From Acinetobacter radioresistens DSM 6976 = NBRC 102413 = CIP 103788 (GTDB lineage: Bacteria; Pseudomonadota; Gammaproteobacteria; Pseudomonadales; Moraxellaceae): 64,000 nt of DNA. The notes under the pieces were generated by a model. It made no database searches. It had not been told where the DNA came from and saw only the letters and a program-made list of their open reading frames with translations. Position 1 is the stretch's first letter. Every line of letters starts with the position of its first letter. The position numbers and the translations under genes were made by a program. Location: NCBI RefSeq assembly GCF_006757745.1, contig NZ_AP019740.1, positions 2,666,001 through 2,730,000 on the forward strand, written 5' to 3'. Below, in pieces: positions 47,841-57,291 of this stretch.

Positions 47841-48311
47841 CTATACTTCATCAAAATCAATACGCACGGTCTCAAAACGTACCCGCCCGTCACGGATTGC
47901 CTGAGCAATTGCCTGCTGGCCTTTGGTTAAGCGTGCATTTCCACTTTTAATATCAATCAGCACTACTTCAATTTCATCTGCTCGGCCTTCGCCATCACGA
48001 AAGTCGGTATAGCCATCAAATACTACATAATCCACTGGGTCCCCTAAAAATTTGGCATCGCTCGGCAAATACTGGAACTCAGGCAGGATTGGAGCCAGCT
48101 GTTCGGCCATTTTGCCCTTGAGGACTGCACGGCTAGTGTTTACACTGCGCTTTTGTGCATGAGTCAGTGCCTGCTGGTGTTCACGTTCTAGCTCGGCAAT
48201 ATACTGTTCATATTCTGCCTTGATTCGTCCATTACGTGTATTTGACAAAATGAAAGTGGCAAGTACCACACCGATGCAGGCACCAATCAGCATGGCCATC
48301 CAGATTGACAT
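47841..48311 (-). CDS. membrane-anchored Holliday junction resolvase-related protein (Endonuc_Holl type)
   Basis: 156 aa with one N-terminal transmembrane helix (about 4-22), a short coiled coil (28-52) and a PD-(D/E)xK-like domain: SRAVLKGKMAEQLAPILPEF, PVDYVVFDGYTD and EVVLIDIKSG (the ID-x-K pair), ending RFETVRIDFDE. It is the family annotated as related to archaeal Holliday-junction resolvases, with unproven function. Divergent from the ParA gene, 123 bp apart. Confidence 0.8.
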   Translation of the reverse strand: MSIWMAMLIGACIGVVLATFILSNTRNGRIKAEYEQYIAELEREHQQALTHAQKRSVNTSRAVLKGKMAEQLAPILPEFQYLPSDAKFLGDPVDYVVFDGYTDFRDGEGRADEIEVVLIDIKSGNARLTKGQQAIAQAIRDGRVRFETVRIDFDEV

Positions 48312-48434
48312 ATATATTCCTCATATTTCATGTGCATAGTAATGTATAGAGTCTTACAACTTTTGTCATGTGTCACATTTCTCACATAAAAAGCTGCTAA
48401 GCTAGGGTAGAGATAGATCATTGTACTAAAGTGA

Positions 48435-49079
48435 ATGAAAACAATATTGATTGCCAACCAGAAAGGGGGCTGTGGAAAAACCATTGCAGCAATCACTTTA
48501 GCCACGGCACTCTCCCAAAAAGGTTATCGGGTCGGGCTGGCAGATGCAGATTACCAGAAGTCAGCCTTACAATGGCTAAAGCTACGACCTGAAACAGCCA
48601 CGCCAATTATTGCTCTAGACTGGCGAAAAGAAAAACAGATCGGTGAAGCTCCCGCAGACCTGGACTATTTAATTATTGATGCGCCCGGTGCATTACGTGG
48701 AGAACATGCTGAACAGCTGATCCGTGAAAGCCAGCATATTATTGTTCCGCTTCAACCTTCTTTTTTTGATATTGACAGTACCCGGCGTTTTTTAAAACAT
48801 CTCCAAGAGATCAGGCGGATACAAAAAGGCAAGGTAAAAATTCTGCTGCTGGCAAACCGGATCAAGTCACCAAAAAGTAATCAGCAGGATATGCAAAGCT
48901 TTTTTCAAAAAGTTGGACAGGAACCTGTAGCCTGGATTGCAGAACGTTCAGCTTATGCCAAACAGGCCATGCAGGGGTTGGCTATATTTGATAAATATCA
49001 GAAAAATCTGCTGGTTTTACAAGCTCAGTGGCAACCGGTTCTGGATAGCATTATTGAAGATCCAACCGAGTGGTTCTGA
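48435..49079 (+). CDS. orphan ParA-family ATPase
   Basis: 214 aa. Deviant Walker A KGGCGKT (11-17), Walker A' LADADYQKSALQWL and Walker B LIIDAPG, so a Mrp/MinD/ParA ATPase. No parB or parS-like repeats follow; the next gene is an AI-2E permease. Orphan ParA proteins place cellular cargo or act in partition of unlinked elements. The length is that of small chromosomal ParA proteins. Confidence 0.88.
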   Translation: MKTILIANQKGGCGKTIAAITLATALSQKGYRVGLADADYQKSALQWLKLRPETATPIIALDWRKEKQIGEAPADLDYLIIDAPGALRGEHAEQLIRESQHIIVPLQPSFFDIDSTRRFLKHLQEIRRIQKGKVKILLLANRIKSPKSNQQDMQSFFQKVGQEPVAWIAERSAYAKQAMQGLAIFDKYQKNLLVLQAQWQPVLDSIIEDPTEWF

Positions 49080-49206
49080 TTTTTGAGCTGCTATCCGTTC
49101 TTTTTATATCGTGTAATTTATTCACGGACCTACACCCGGCATTCATTTCCCCGGTGAGTATTTTCGGTTAATATGATTAATCGGCTATCAAAGATCAGAG
49201 AAATCA

Positions 49207-50325
49207 GTGCAACAATATGCTCCAACCCTACAGCGGGTTTTGTTATTTGGACTGTTTTTTATATTGGTATTTTTGGGCTTCCATGTGCTCAAATACTTTA
49301 TTGTACCGGTCCTTTGGGCAGCAATTATCGCCTATATGACCTGGCCACTTTATCTGTCTATCCAGCGGATGTGCGGGCAGCGTTCAAGTATCAGTGCGTC
49401 TGTCATGATTGTTCTGATTATTCTGGTCATTGGTATTCCCCTGACCTTTGCTATTTTCATTTTGCAGCATGAAGGCCGTAACCTGTATTACGAGCTGCAA
49501 CGCCAGATTTTTTCCGGTCATGTTTCTGTACCTGATTTTATCCGCGAGTTACCTATCATTGGTAAAGAAGTTACCCGGACCTTAAAAGAGCTAAATACTG
49601 ACCCGCAGTCCATTACCCAAAATGTAGCTGCCTGGATCCAAGGTCATTTAGGTTATGGCCGTTTCGTCCTGAATGAAATTAGCAAAAATATTATTAAACT
49701 CTGTTTTGCGATCATGTCCTTATTCTTTTTTTACCGTGACGGACAGACTATTTTAAGACAGGTCAGTACAGCCATGGAAAAAGTAATTGGGCCACGTATC
49801 CATCATTATATGGACACTATTTCAGAAACTACCCGTGCCGTAGTTTATGGTGTGGGTCTAACTGCAATTGCTCAGGCAATCCTGGCTGGCTTAAGTTATG
49901 TAGTAGCGGGGGTGCCTAATCCAATGGTCCTGACTATTGCAACTTTCTTACTGGCATTAATTCCATTTGGTACCCCGGTCGCCTATGGCTCGGTTGCTCT
50001 CTGGCTATTTTCACAGGGACAGACGGTAGAAGCCATTGGTGTATTTGCATGGGGTGTCTGTATTGTCAGTACATCAGATAATGTTATTCGACCACTGGTA
50101 ATCTCTGGTGCGACTCAAATCCCTTTCCTGCTTATCATGTTTGGGGTTCTAGGTGGAGTCGCCAGTTTTGGCCTGGTTGGTCTATTCATTGGTCCGGTAA
50201 TCTTAGCCGTAATACTGGCAATCTGGCGTGAATGGCTGCATGAAACCACTGAACCCGAACCTGTGCCGGATGCTTCTTTGGCCTATGAAATCTTAAATGA
50301 TGAAGAGCCGCCGAAATCACCATAA
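49207..50325 (+). CDS. AI-2E family transporter
   Basis: 372 aa, GTG start. Seven to eight hydrophobic segments; the family core with LALIPFGTPVAYGSVALWLF and SDNVIRPLVISGATQIPFLL, ending LVGLFIGPVILAVILAIW. Members include the proposed AI-2 exporter TqsA and sodium/proton antiporters; the substrate here is unknown. Usual length. Confidence 0.87.
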   Translation: MQQYAPTLQRVLLFGLFFILVFLGFHVLKYFIVPVLWAAIIAYMTWPLYLSIQRMCGQRSSISASVMIVLIILVIGIPLTFAIFILQHEGRNLYYELQRQIFSGHVSVPDFIRELPIIGKEVTRTLKELNTDPQSITQNVAAWIQGHLGYGRFVLNEISKNIIKLCFAIMSLFFFYRDGQTILRQVSTAMEKVIGPRIHHYMDTISETTRAVVYGVGLTAIAQAILAGLSYVVAGVPNPMVLTIATFLLALIPFGTPVAYGSVALWLFSQGQTVEAIGVFAWGVCIVSTSDNVIRPLVISGATQIPFLLIMFGVLGGVASFGLVGLFIGPVILAVILAIWREWLHETTEPEPVPDASLAYEILNDEEPPKSP

Positions 50326-50434
50326 ATGATTAAAGTTAATAAACTTATACAAGACCATACTTAATGCTGATTGTGTATTGAATAGTGCTTTGCTTGAATT
50401 GGACTGCACAATAGTCACAATCAGGATGCACTGT

Positions 50435-50983
50435 ATGTTTCCCTCCCTATTTAAAGTTAGCGCGCTTTGTGCACTGACTGCGGCGGTATCGGTAGGTTGT
50501 ACTACCATGGATCATCACAATTCAGCCAAACAGCAGACCGTTACTGTACATGCTGTTTCACCTGAAGGTGTGGGTAGTAAAATCGGTACAGTTACCTTTC
50601 ATGACAGTCCGCAGGGGCTTATAGTCATGACCAATCTGTCTAGTCTGCCTTCAGGTCAGCATGGCTTCCATATCCATGAACGTGGCTCATGCGAACCAGC
50701 GATGAAAGACGGAAAAATGACTGCCGCCCAGGCTGCTGGTGGACATTTTAACCCGACAGGTACAGGTCATGGTACTCCAACCACTGGTCATCTGGGGGAC
50801 CTGCCCACTGTTACGGTAGATTCCAACGGGAAAGCTAATCAGACCTTGCTAGCACCGCGTCTGACCTTGAGCCAGATCCAAGGACTTTCGGTCATGGTAC
50901 ATGCAGGTGGTGATAACTATTCAGATCACCCTAAACCGCTTGGTGGTGGTGGTGAGCGTATTGCCTGTGGTGTAATTAAATAG
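50435..50983 (+). CDS. sodC: Cu/Zn superoxide dismutase, lipoprotein form
   Basis: 182 aa from ATG 50435 (CAGGA 8 bp upstream; earlier in-frame starts lack a Shine-Dalgarno). Signal peptide with lipobox SVGC, so membrane-anchored in the periplasm. Copper and zinc ligands: GFHIHERG, GGHFNPTGTGHG, GHLGDLP, and HAGGDNY; the disulfide pair is in RGSCEPA and RIACGVI. Converts superoxide to peroxide. Convergent with the craA-like gene. Confidence 0.93.
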   Translation: MFPSLFKVSALCALTAAVSVGCTTMDHHNSAKQQTVTVHAVSPEGVGSKIGTVTFHDSPQGLIVMTNLSSLPSGQHGFHIHERGSCEPAMKDGKMTAAQAAGGHFNPTGTGHGTPTTGHLGDLPTVTVDSNGKANQTLLAPRLTLSQIQGLSVMVHAGGDNYSDHPKPLGGGGERIACGVIK

Positions 50984-50997
50984 AATATAGCTCCTAT

Positions 50998-51037
50998 AAA
51001 AAAAATGTGGACATCTCAACAGATGTCCATATTTTTT
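50998..51037. terminator. bidirectional terminator between sodC and exporter
   Basis: TGGACATCT / AGATGTCCA with loop CAAC, A-rich before and T-rich after. Confidence 0.9.
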
Positions 51038-51057
51038 ATTGCCTACTTAATGGGTAT

Positions 51058-52287
51058 TTAATTCAGATCCTGCTGCTGACGCCGCTGCATTACTTTATTT
51101 AAAAGCATCCGTGGAAATGTAAACCAGAGCGCAATCAGTACAAGACATGCCAGACTGTATCCCAATAAATGAAACTGCTCGTAAAGCATACGAACCAGCT
51201 CAATAATAATGAAGAAGCTGAACATCAATAGCATTGATACTGCGGCTGCAACTGTTCCCTTAGAAACCTGTGATGACATCAGGGCAAACCGGTAAAGAAC
51301 AGAAAAGCTCAGTCCCTCTCCAAAGCTGATCAAGGTCATTCCAATGATCAGACTCCACAAAAAATATGCTGGCCAGATCACGCCCAGAAGCAGGATAAAA
51401 GTACCGAATAGCATAATAGGCAGGCCTATAAGTACTGTTTTTCCTAATGCCAGCTTGTCGATCACTTTAATCAGTACAATATTGCCCAGGATCAGACCGC
51501 CAAGTACCGGAAACTGTGCCATGCCATATTGCAGACTGCTGAGTCCGAGTTCTTCGACCAGCATGACTGGAGAGAGTGCAATCCATAACATCAGCGGCAT
51601 GCTGACCATCGGTAAAGCGAATGTTAAGCCTAAAAAATGCTTATCCTGATAAACCTTTTTGAAATCATAAAGAATATAGCTGATCGGCTGTTTAGGAATA
51701 CTCTGCTTATACTCCGGCATTTTAGCTTTCAGACCAAACCAGCTTAAAAATGCCAGCAAGGCAATACCGATAAAACCCCAGTGCCAAGAAACATGGTCAA
51801 TTAAAAAAGCACCCAAAATAGGGCCAAGCAAAGGTGCCAGCAAGGAGATATTGGCCATGAGTGCCATGACCTTAATCGCGTCACGCTCTTCAAAAGTTTC
51901 CTGAATGGCAGCATAGCCTACTGCGGTAATTACCGTCAGGCCAATGCCCTGTAAAAAACGCAGGGCCAGGAAAGTTTCAATACGTTGCGTCAATAAAATC
52001 AGCAGGCAGCACACTACAAAGAATAATACTCCAGAGAGCAGAACTTTTTTGCGGCCAAGACGGTCTGAAAGTGGTCCTAAAAGCCATGCAACACAGGCGC
52101 CACCCAATAGATAAAATGACATTGAAGAAGGTGCCCAGCTACTGCTGACTCCGAAGTCTCTAGTAATAGCAAGCATTGCCGGCTGGACCAGATCATTGCC
52201 GATATACACTGAAAATTCGAACAGGACCAAAGCCAATGGGAACATGAGCGTAGCGCGGCTCAATGTGGTGGTTTGAATATTTTGCAT
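51058..52287 (-). CDS. craA: MFS multidrug effluxer, CraA/MdfA type
   Basis: 409 aa, 12 hydrophobic helices. It closely resembles the Acinetobacter chloramphenicol pump CraA, which is an MdfA relative. The membrane-embedded acidic pair of MdfA matches Glu24 and Asp32 (LFEFSVYIGNDLVQP); motif A is GPLSDRLGRKKVL; motif C region LLAPLLGPILGAFLI. CraA is a proton-driven exporter of chloramphenicol and some other compounds (family knowledge). A long inverted repeat lies about 190 bp upstream. Confidence 0.85.
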   Translation of the reverse strand: MQNIQTTTLSRATLMFPLALVLFEFSVYIGNDLVQPAMLAITRDFGVSSSWAPSSMSFYLLGGACVAWLLGPLSDRLGRKKVLLSGVLFFVVCCLLILLTQRIETFLALRFLQGIGLTVITAVGYAAIQETFEERDAIKVMALMANISLLAPLLGPILGAFLIDHVSWHWGFIGIALLAFLSWFGLKAKMPEYKQSIPKQPISYILYDFKKVYQDKHFLGLTFALPMVSMPLMLWIALSPVMLVEELGLSSLQYGMAQFPVLGGLILGNIVLIKVIDKLALGKTVLIGLPIMLFGTFILLLGVIWPAYFLWSLIIGMTLISFGEGLSFSVLYRFALMSSQVSKGTVAAAVSMLLMFSFFIIIELVRMLYEQFHLLGYSLACLVLIALWFTFPRMLLNKVMQRRQQQDLN

Positions 52288-52695
52288 TGTTATCTACATA
52301 TCTTTATCGGCTTGTAAGGCTGAGTATCATTTTTAGGGAGATAAACGTCAGCCCAATGACAAGCACTGAGTATTTAAAAATTAAGTTTTAGAAAATGCGC
52401 TTGAGAGCAGCGACTTAGAACACTGTATTCACAAAGTGTCTAGCAAGATAAAAATAATGATGTGAGATTTTATGACTTCACCAAGTACACCCACTTGGTC
52501 AAGTCAGTATAGTCTAACAGAGAATAATCTTAAATACTGTGAATTTTACAGCCGCAAAATTTATGTGTAGCAGTCTTCTTTTAAGAAAAATAAATAATTA
52601 TATTTTTTACAGTGATCCACCCATTCCAGAAAATAAGGCTATATCGAGCGGATCCACCTTTAGCCGAATTATCTCTATACATCAGTTATATATTT
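52288..52695. other. intergenic region upstream of the craA-like gene
   Basis: 408 bp with no credible gene. The notable element is the 34-bp inverted repeat at 52473-52506. An 86-codon plus-strand ORF at 52539-52799 overlaps the next lipoprotein gene and is not believed. Confidence 0.5.
52473..52506. promoter_or_regulatory. long inverted repeat, candidate operator
   Basis: TGACTTCACCAAGT (52473-52486), ACACCC, ACTTGGTCAAGTCA (52493-52506). The arms pair fully except one C-C. Each arm also contains a smaller palindrome, ACTTcaccAAGT and ACTTGgtCAAGT, as for two dimers side by side. It may control the craA-like gene or a promoter facing the other way. Confidence 0.4.
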
Positions 52696-53061
52696 TCAGG
52701 GACACTGAGCAGCCTGAAAAGACTTGGTATTTTTACCACGCATGCATTGGTATGAACGTTGGGTATTTACCAGTTCCCAGTTATTTTCAATATGTTTGAA
52801 ACTATAAATAGTGCGAACTGAACGGACCGAATCATCTTTTAAGCCGGTTTCAGTAACCTTTACCTGAGCTGCTGTCGGACGCTCAATATTATTAAAAAAC
52901 TGGCGTATTTCTACTGTAGCAAGATCTTTGAGCAGCTCGGGACGCTCCTGTAAAACTTGCTGTATAGGTGTATCAGACTTAAAGTTCATGAGCTTGCTGG
53001 TTGTAGCGCAGCCACTCATCACGCCCAGTAACAGCGAAGATAAAATAAAAACTCTTAACAT
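52696..53061 (-). CDS. hypothetical lipoprotein
   Basis: 121 aa with lipobox MSGC (Cys18). A segment TVEIRQFFNNIERPTAAQVKV and a cysteine pair (SYQCMRGK, QAAQCP near the end). No known domain. Its promoter lies just after the terminator of the upstream oxidase gene. Confidence 0.75.
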   Translation of the reverse strand: MLRVFILSSLLLGVMSGCATTSKLMNFKSDTPIQQVLQERPELLKDLATVEIRQFFNNIERPTAAQVKVTETGLKDDSVRSVRTIYSFKHIENNWELVNTQRSYQCMRGKNTKSFQAAQCP

Positions 53062-53079
53062 TGCATGTTCCCCTTCAGC

Positions 53080-53114
53080 AAAAAAAAGCGTAGCTATTGT
53101 GCTACGCTTTTTTT
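53080..53114 (-). terminator. terminator of the FAD-linked oxidase gene
   Basis: AAAAAAAGCGTAGC-TATTGT-GCTACGCTTTTTTT; stem GCGTAGC / GCTACGC with long A/T arms. Confidence 0.92.
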
Positions 53115-53140
53115 GTTTACACTATTAAAGCTATGTAGCC

Positions 53141-54550
53141 TTAAAGATCAAACAGTTTACCCGGATTCATAATACCATTCGGATCAAATACTTTTTTAAG
53201 TGCTTTCATATATTCAATCTCTTCAGCAGAACGGCTATAGTCGAGATAAGGCTTTTTGGTCATTCCAACCCCATGCTCGGCAGAAATTGAACCATCATAT
53301 TTTTTTACGGTCTCAAATACATATTTGTTAACGACCTGGCATTTAGCAAAGAACTCGTCTTTACTCAGATTTTCAGGTTTTAAAATATTCAGGTGCAGAT
53401 TGCCATCGCCAATATGCCCAAACCAGCAGATTTCAAAATCTGGATAATTGGCCTGAACAATTGCATCAATTTCCTTAATAAACGCCGGTACATGCGTGAT
53501 CAATACTGAAATATCATTTTTATAGGGAGTAAATGGAGCAATTGACTCGGAAATATCTTCACGCAGACGCCATAGATTTTGTGCCTGGTCCAGAGTCTGA
53601 CTCATCACACCATCAAGTACCCAGCCCTGCTCCATGCAATGTTCAAAGATTTCCATTGCCTTATCCATGATTGGCTCATAAGGTGCTTCAAACTCAAGCA
53701 GAACATAAAATGGGCACTGGCTTTCAAATGGACGCTGTACATGACCATGGGCTAGCACTTTCTGCATTGCCAGTTCACCAAAGAACTCAAATGCTGTCAG
53801 ATCGATCTTGCTCTGAAACGCATGCAGAATAGGCATGATCGCGTCAAAATCTGGCACACCCAGTACCATGACCTGTAAGTCTTGTGGTTGACGTTCCAGC
53901 TTGATTTCAGCTTCAGTTACCAGCCCCAGTGTACCTTCTCCACCAATAAACAGATGCTGCAAGGCATACCCGGTTGCATTTTTAATCATACCTTTGTTCA
54001 GGCGTAAAATGTCACCTTTACCAGTTACTACAGTCAGGCCCAACACCCAGTTACGAGTCATGCCATATTTAATGACCTTAATACCGCCTGCATTGGTACC
54101 GATATTGCCGCCAATTTGAGATGAACCTGAAGAAGCAAAATCAACCGGATAGTACATCCCCTGTTCTTCTGCATAAGACTGCAACTGCTCGGTTACAATA
54201 CCTGCCTGTACCCGTACCATCCGGTCTGCCGGAAAAAATTCCAGTACCTGGTTCATTTTATCCAGGCTTACCACGATTTCACCATTGGCTGCTACTGCTC
54301 CAGCAGAGAGCCCGGTACGCCCCCCTGAAGGGGTAATCGCAATATTAAACTGGTTAGCCAGCTTGACGACTTGCTGAACCTGCTCTGTACTGGATGGAAA
54401 AACGATGACTGACGGGTTAGGTTCAAAATGCTTGGTATAGTCCCTACCCCAGGCATCCAGACTGGCAGCATCGGTTTTAATACGGTTTTCCCCAACAATT
54501 GCAGAAAGTTGGATCAATAATTCAGGTGCTAAAGTAACTGGAGCATTCAT
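53141..54550 (-). CDS. FAD-binding oxidoreductase (D-lactate/D-2-hydroxyglutarate dehydrogenase type)
   Basis: 469 aa of the VAO/GlcD family. The PCMH FAD-binding domain (about 40-215) has TPSGGRTGLSAGAV and IGGNIGTNAGGIKVIKYG; the C-terminal substrate domain ends HIGDGNLHLNI and EHGVGMTKKPYL, with conserved histidines. Such enzymes oxidise D-lactate, glycolate or D-2-hydroxyglutarate; D-2-hydroxyglutarate is attractive here because serA, which makes it, is divergent and adjacent. Confidence 0.87.
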   Translation of the reverse strand: MNAPVTLAPELLIQLSAIVGENRIKTDAASLDAWGRDYTKHFEPNPSVIVFPSSTEQVQQVVKLANQFNIAITPSGGRTGLSAGAVAANGEIVVSLDKMNQVLEFFPADRMVRVQAGIVTEQLQSYAEEQGMYYPVDFASSGSSQIGGNIGTNAGGIKVIKYGMTRNWVLGLTVVTGKGDILRLNKGMIKNATGYALQHLFIGGEGTLGLVTEAEIKLERQPQDLQVMVLGVPDFDAIMPILHAFQSKIDLTAFEFFGELAMQKVLAHGHVQRPFESQCPFYVLLEFEAPYEPIMDKAMEIFEHCMEQGWVLDGVMSQTLDQAQNLWRLREDISESIAPFTPYKNDISVLITHVPAFIKEIDAIVQANYPDFEICWFGHIGDGNLHLNILKPENLSKDEFFAKCQVVNKYVFETVKKYDGSISAEHGVGMTKKPYLDYSRSAEEIEYMKALKKVFDPNGIMNPGKLFDL

Positions 54551-54950
54551 CGTTTTGCGGACCTAGCAAGAAATAGATTAGAAGTGCGGCACTATAGAAG
54601 CTTCATTTCCAATAAAATTTAAAGAAAACCAATCTAATCATGAAATAGAAGCACTGCTTTGGACAAGATGAAAAAACCGTGAAATTTTTTCATTCCGGTA
54701 TTAAAAGCGCTTACATTTTACCCCTAAGTCAGGTCGGGATAAAGCATGCTAAAAATATACTGTCACAACACCATATATATAAATACAGCAGGTTTTCAGG
54801 TTATGTTTGGCATGCTGGCGTTTTATAAAACCAGCCTAGCGACCATAAAGCAGGAAAATATCCACTGAGGCAGTCATAAAGCAAATGTCTATAGGGCGAC
54901 CAATATGTTATCATACTGCCACTAAATTTGGCCTTTGTAGCGGAGCGGTA
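54551..54950. other. divergent promoter region serA / FAD-linked oxidase
   Basis: 400 bp without a gene. It has AT-rich tracts, the palindrome TTTTATAAAA inside GCTGG/CCAGC (about 54812-54833) and a TATCAT -10-like element near 54909-54914. No known operator identified. Confidence 0.45.
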
Positions 54951-56183
54951 ATGAGCCAACACCTTTCACTTCCTAAAGATAAAATTCGTTTCTTGTTGCT
55001 AGAAGGCGTTCACCAAAACGCGATCGACACTTTAAATGCTGCAGGTTATACCAACATTGACTATCGCAAGACTGCGCTTGAAGGCGAAGCGCTCAAGGAA
55101 GCGATCAGAGATGCCCACTTCATCGGTATACGTTCTCGCACGCAGTTGACCGAAGAGATTTTCGAAGCAGCCAACAAGCTTATCGCGGTTGGCTGTTTTT
55201 GTATCGGTACCAACCAGGTTGACCTAAAAGCAGCAATGGAACGTGGTATTCCGGTATTTAATGCACCTTATTCAAATACCCGTTCTGTAGCAGAGCTGGT
55301 ACTGGCAGAAACTATCCTGCTGCTTCGTGGTGTGCCTGAGAAATCTGCTTCCTGTCATCGTGGTGGCTGGAATAAATCTGCCAACGGTTCATTTGAAACA
55401 CGTGGCAAAATTTTAGGTATTGTGGGTTATGGCTCAATTGGTTCACAGCTCTCTGTTCTGGCTGAAAGCCTGGGCATGCAAGTTATTTATTATGATGTAG
55501 TAACTAAACTGCCTATGGGTAATGCCCGTCAGATAGGCTCTTTAGATGAGTTGCTTGCAACTGCTGATGTAGTGTCTCTACATGTACCAGACGTTCCATC
55601 TACCCGTAATTTCTTCACAAAAGAACAGTTTGCAAAAATGAAGCCGGGTTCAATCTTCTTAAATGCAGCACGCGGTACCTGTGTAGTGATTGAAGATCTG
55701 GCCGATGCTATTAAATCTGGCCATATTGCTGGCGCTGCTGTGGACGTATTCCCGAAAGAGCCAAAAGCAAATGGGGAAGAGTTCGTCTCTCCACTGCGTG
55801 GTCTTGATAATGTGATCCTGACACCACATGTTGGTGGCTCTACCATGGAAGCACAGGCAAATATCGGTTTGGAAGTAGCTGAAAAATTTGTGGCCTATTC
55901 TGATAAAGGTATGACACTTTCTGCAGTTAATTTCCCGGAAATTGCCTTACCGCTGACCGAAGGCAAACACCGTCTGCTACACATTCACAAAAACGTGCCT
56001 GGCGTACTATCAAAAATCAATACTTTGTTTGCCGAGCATAATATTAATATCTCGGGCCAGTCATTAATGACTAAAGGTGACGTAGGTTATCTGGTGATGG
56101 ATGTAGATGCTTCCGCATCTCAAGAAGCACTCGATACTCTGCATCAAGTAGAAGGCACAATCCGCGTTCGTGTACTGTTCTGA
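54951..56183 (+). CDS. serA: D-3-phosphoglycerate dehydrogenase
   Basis: 410 aa from ATG 54951 (MSQHLSLPKDKIRFLLLEGV); an in-frame extension to 54885 is unlikely. First step of serine synthesis, NAD-dependent. Nucleotide loop GIVGYGSIGSQLS, catalytic His in TPHVGGSTMEAQ, and the Arg in NAARGTCVV. A C-terminal ACT domain (from HIHKNVPGVLSKINTLF) gives serine feedback inhibition. E. coli SerA is also 410 aa. Confidence 0.96.
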   Translation: MSQHLSLPKDKIRFLLLEGVHQNAIDTLNAAGYTNIDYRKTALEGEALKEAIRDAHFIGIRSRTQLTEEIFEAANKLIAVGCFCIGTNQVDLKAAMERGIPVFNAPYSNTRSVAELVLAETILLLRGVPEKSASCHRGGWNKSANGSFETRGKILGIVGYGSIGSQLSVLAESLGMQVIYYDVVTKLPMGNARQIGSLDELLATADVVSLHVPDVPSTRNFFTKEQFAKMKPGSIFLNAARGTCVVIEDLADAIKSGHIAGAAVDVFPKEPKANGEEFVSPLRGLDNVILTPHVGGSTMEAQANIGLEVAEKFVAYSDKGMTLSAVNFPEIALPLTEGKHRLLHIHKNVPGVLSKINTLFAEHNINISGQSLMTKGDVGYLVMDVDASASQEALDTLHQVEGTIRVRVLF

Positions 56184-56200
56184 TCCGTACAAATACTGAC

Positions 56201-56231
56201 AAAGCCACAACCGTGAGGTTGTGGCTTTTTC
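56201..56231 (+). terminator. terminator of serA
   Basis: AAAGCCACAACC-GTGA-GGTTGTGGCTTTTT, perfect stem. Confidence 0.93.
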
Positions 56232-56291
56232 TTTGTGCCAGTCCTATAGTGAACCTGATATTATCCTTTTGATTGCTCCAGTCTTTTCTTC

Positions 56292-57197
56292 ATGCTTAAT
56301 ATAAAACAGGCACCGCATTTACAAGCTCTGTTGCTTCTTATACTGGCGATGCTTTCAGTACAGGGTAGCGGATCATTTGCCAAAGTACTGATCAGTGAGT
56401 TTCCGGTCATTACTGTGGCAGCACTGCGTTTAATGTTTAGTGCACTCATTCTGGCTGCAGTGTTTCAAATCTGGAAAATTAATCTCAGGAATATCCGCTG
56501 GAAAGCTATCTTGAGTTATGGACTGGCACTAGCTGGCATGAACTTGCTGTTTTATTTATCTATAGCCCGGTTACCATTAGGAATTGCAGTCGCTTTTGAG
56601 TTTATTGGCCCTTTGAGTGTAGCTCTGTTTTTTGCCCGTCAGCGCTATGATTTTATCTGGATCGGCCTTGCGGTATTAGGCCTTTTATTACTTCTACCCT
56701 TAGATGAAACGCAGCAGTCACTTGATCTGTTAGGTGTAGCTTATGCATTAGGGGCCGGCGCCTGTTGGGCTGTCTATATTATTGCAGGGCAAAAACCTTC
56801 GGGTATTTCAGGGAATCATACGGTCTGCCTGGGCATGATGGTCGGCACATGCTGTTTGCTTCCAGCCGCTTTACTGTTTACACCTGCCACTCTTAGCGCA
56901 TTTGAATTACCTCATATAGGTTCTTTTATTGTCCTTGCCATACTGGCCAGTGCCTTGCCTTTTTCTCTAGAAATGATTGCACTACGTAATCTGACTGCAC
57001 TTAGCTTTGGTACTTTAATGAGTCTGGAACCTGCAATTGCTGCATTTTCAGGTTTTTTATTTCTGGGTGAACAGCTACTCTGGAGCCAGTGGCTCGCATT
57101 GGCAACTATTATTGCTGCTTCAATTGGCTGTACAGTAACAACTCAACGCGCGCGCCTGCGCGCCCAAGCTAAAGATTCCTCAACTTCTTCAAACTAA
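56292..57197 (+). CDS. EamA-family exporter (RhtA-like), copy 1
   Basis: 301 aa with ten predicted helices in two EamA halves. FYLSIARLPLGIAVAFEFIGPL and LASALPFSLEMIALRNL, followed by SLEPAIAAFSGFLFLGEQL, match the RhtA/threonine-homoserine exporter subgroup. The second half ends in a basic tail. Substrate unknown. The next gene is a paralogue, 94 bp downstream. Confidence 0.87.
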   Translation: MLNIKQAPHLQALLLLILAMLSVQGSGSFAKVLISEFPVITVAALRLMFSALILAAVFQIWKINLRNIRWKAILSYGLALAGMNLLFYLSIARLPLGIAVAFEFIGPLSVALFFARQRYDFIWIGLAVLGLLLLLPLDETQQSLDLLGVAYALGAGACWAVYIIAGQKPSGISGNHTVCLGMMVGTCCLLPAALLFTPATLSAFELPHIGSFIVLAILASALPFSLEMIALRNLTALSFGTLMSLEPAIAAFSGFLFLGEQLLWSQWLALATIIAASIGCTVTTQRARLRAQAKDSSTSSN

Positions 57198-57291
57198 GTA
57201 TTTTTCCCAGCTCTATTTATCCGGACTTTGGTTATAATAGACTCTATCTCTTTCTTTACGATCTGGGTAAATGCTCTGATCACGCGCGCCT

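Noticed and set aside
52539..52799. 86-codon plus-strand ORF beside the craA-like gene
   Set aside because: Overlaps a lipoprotein gene on the other strand, and its product has no recognisable features.
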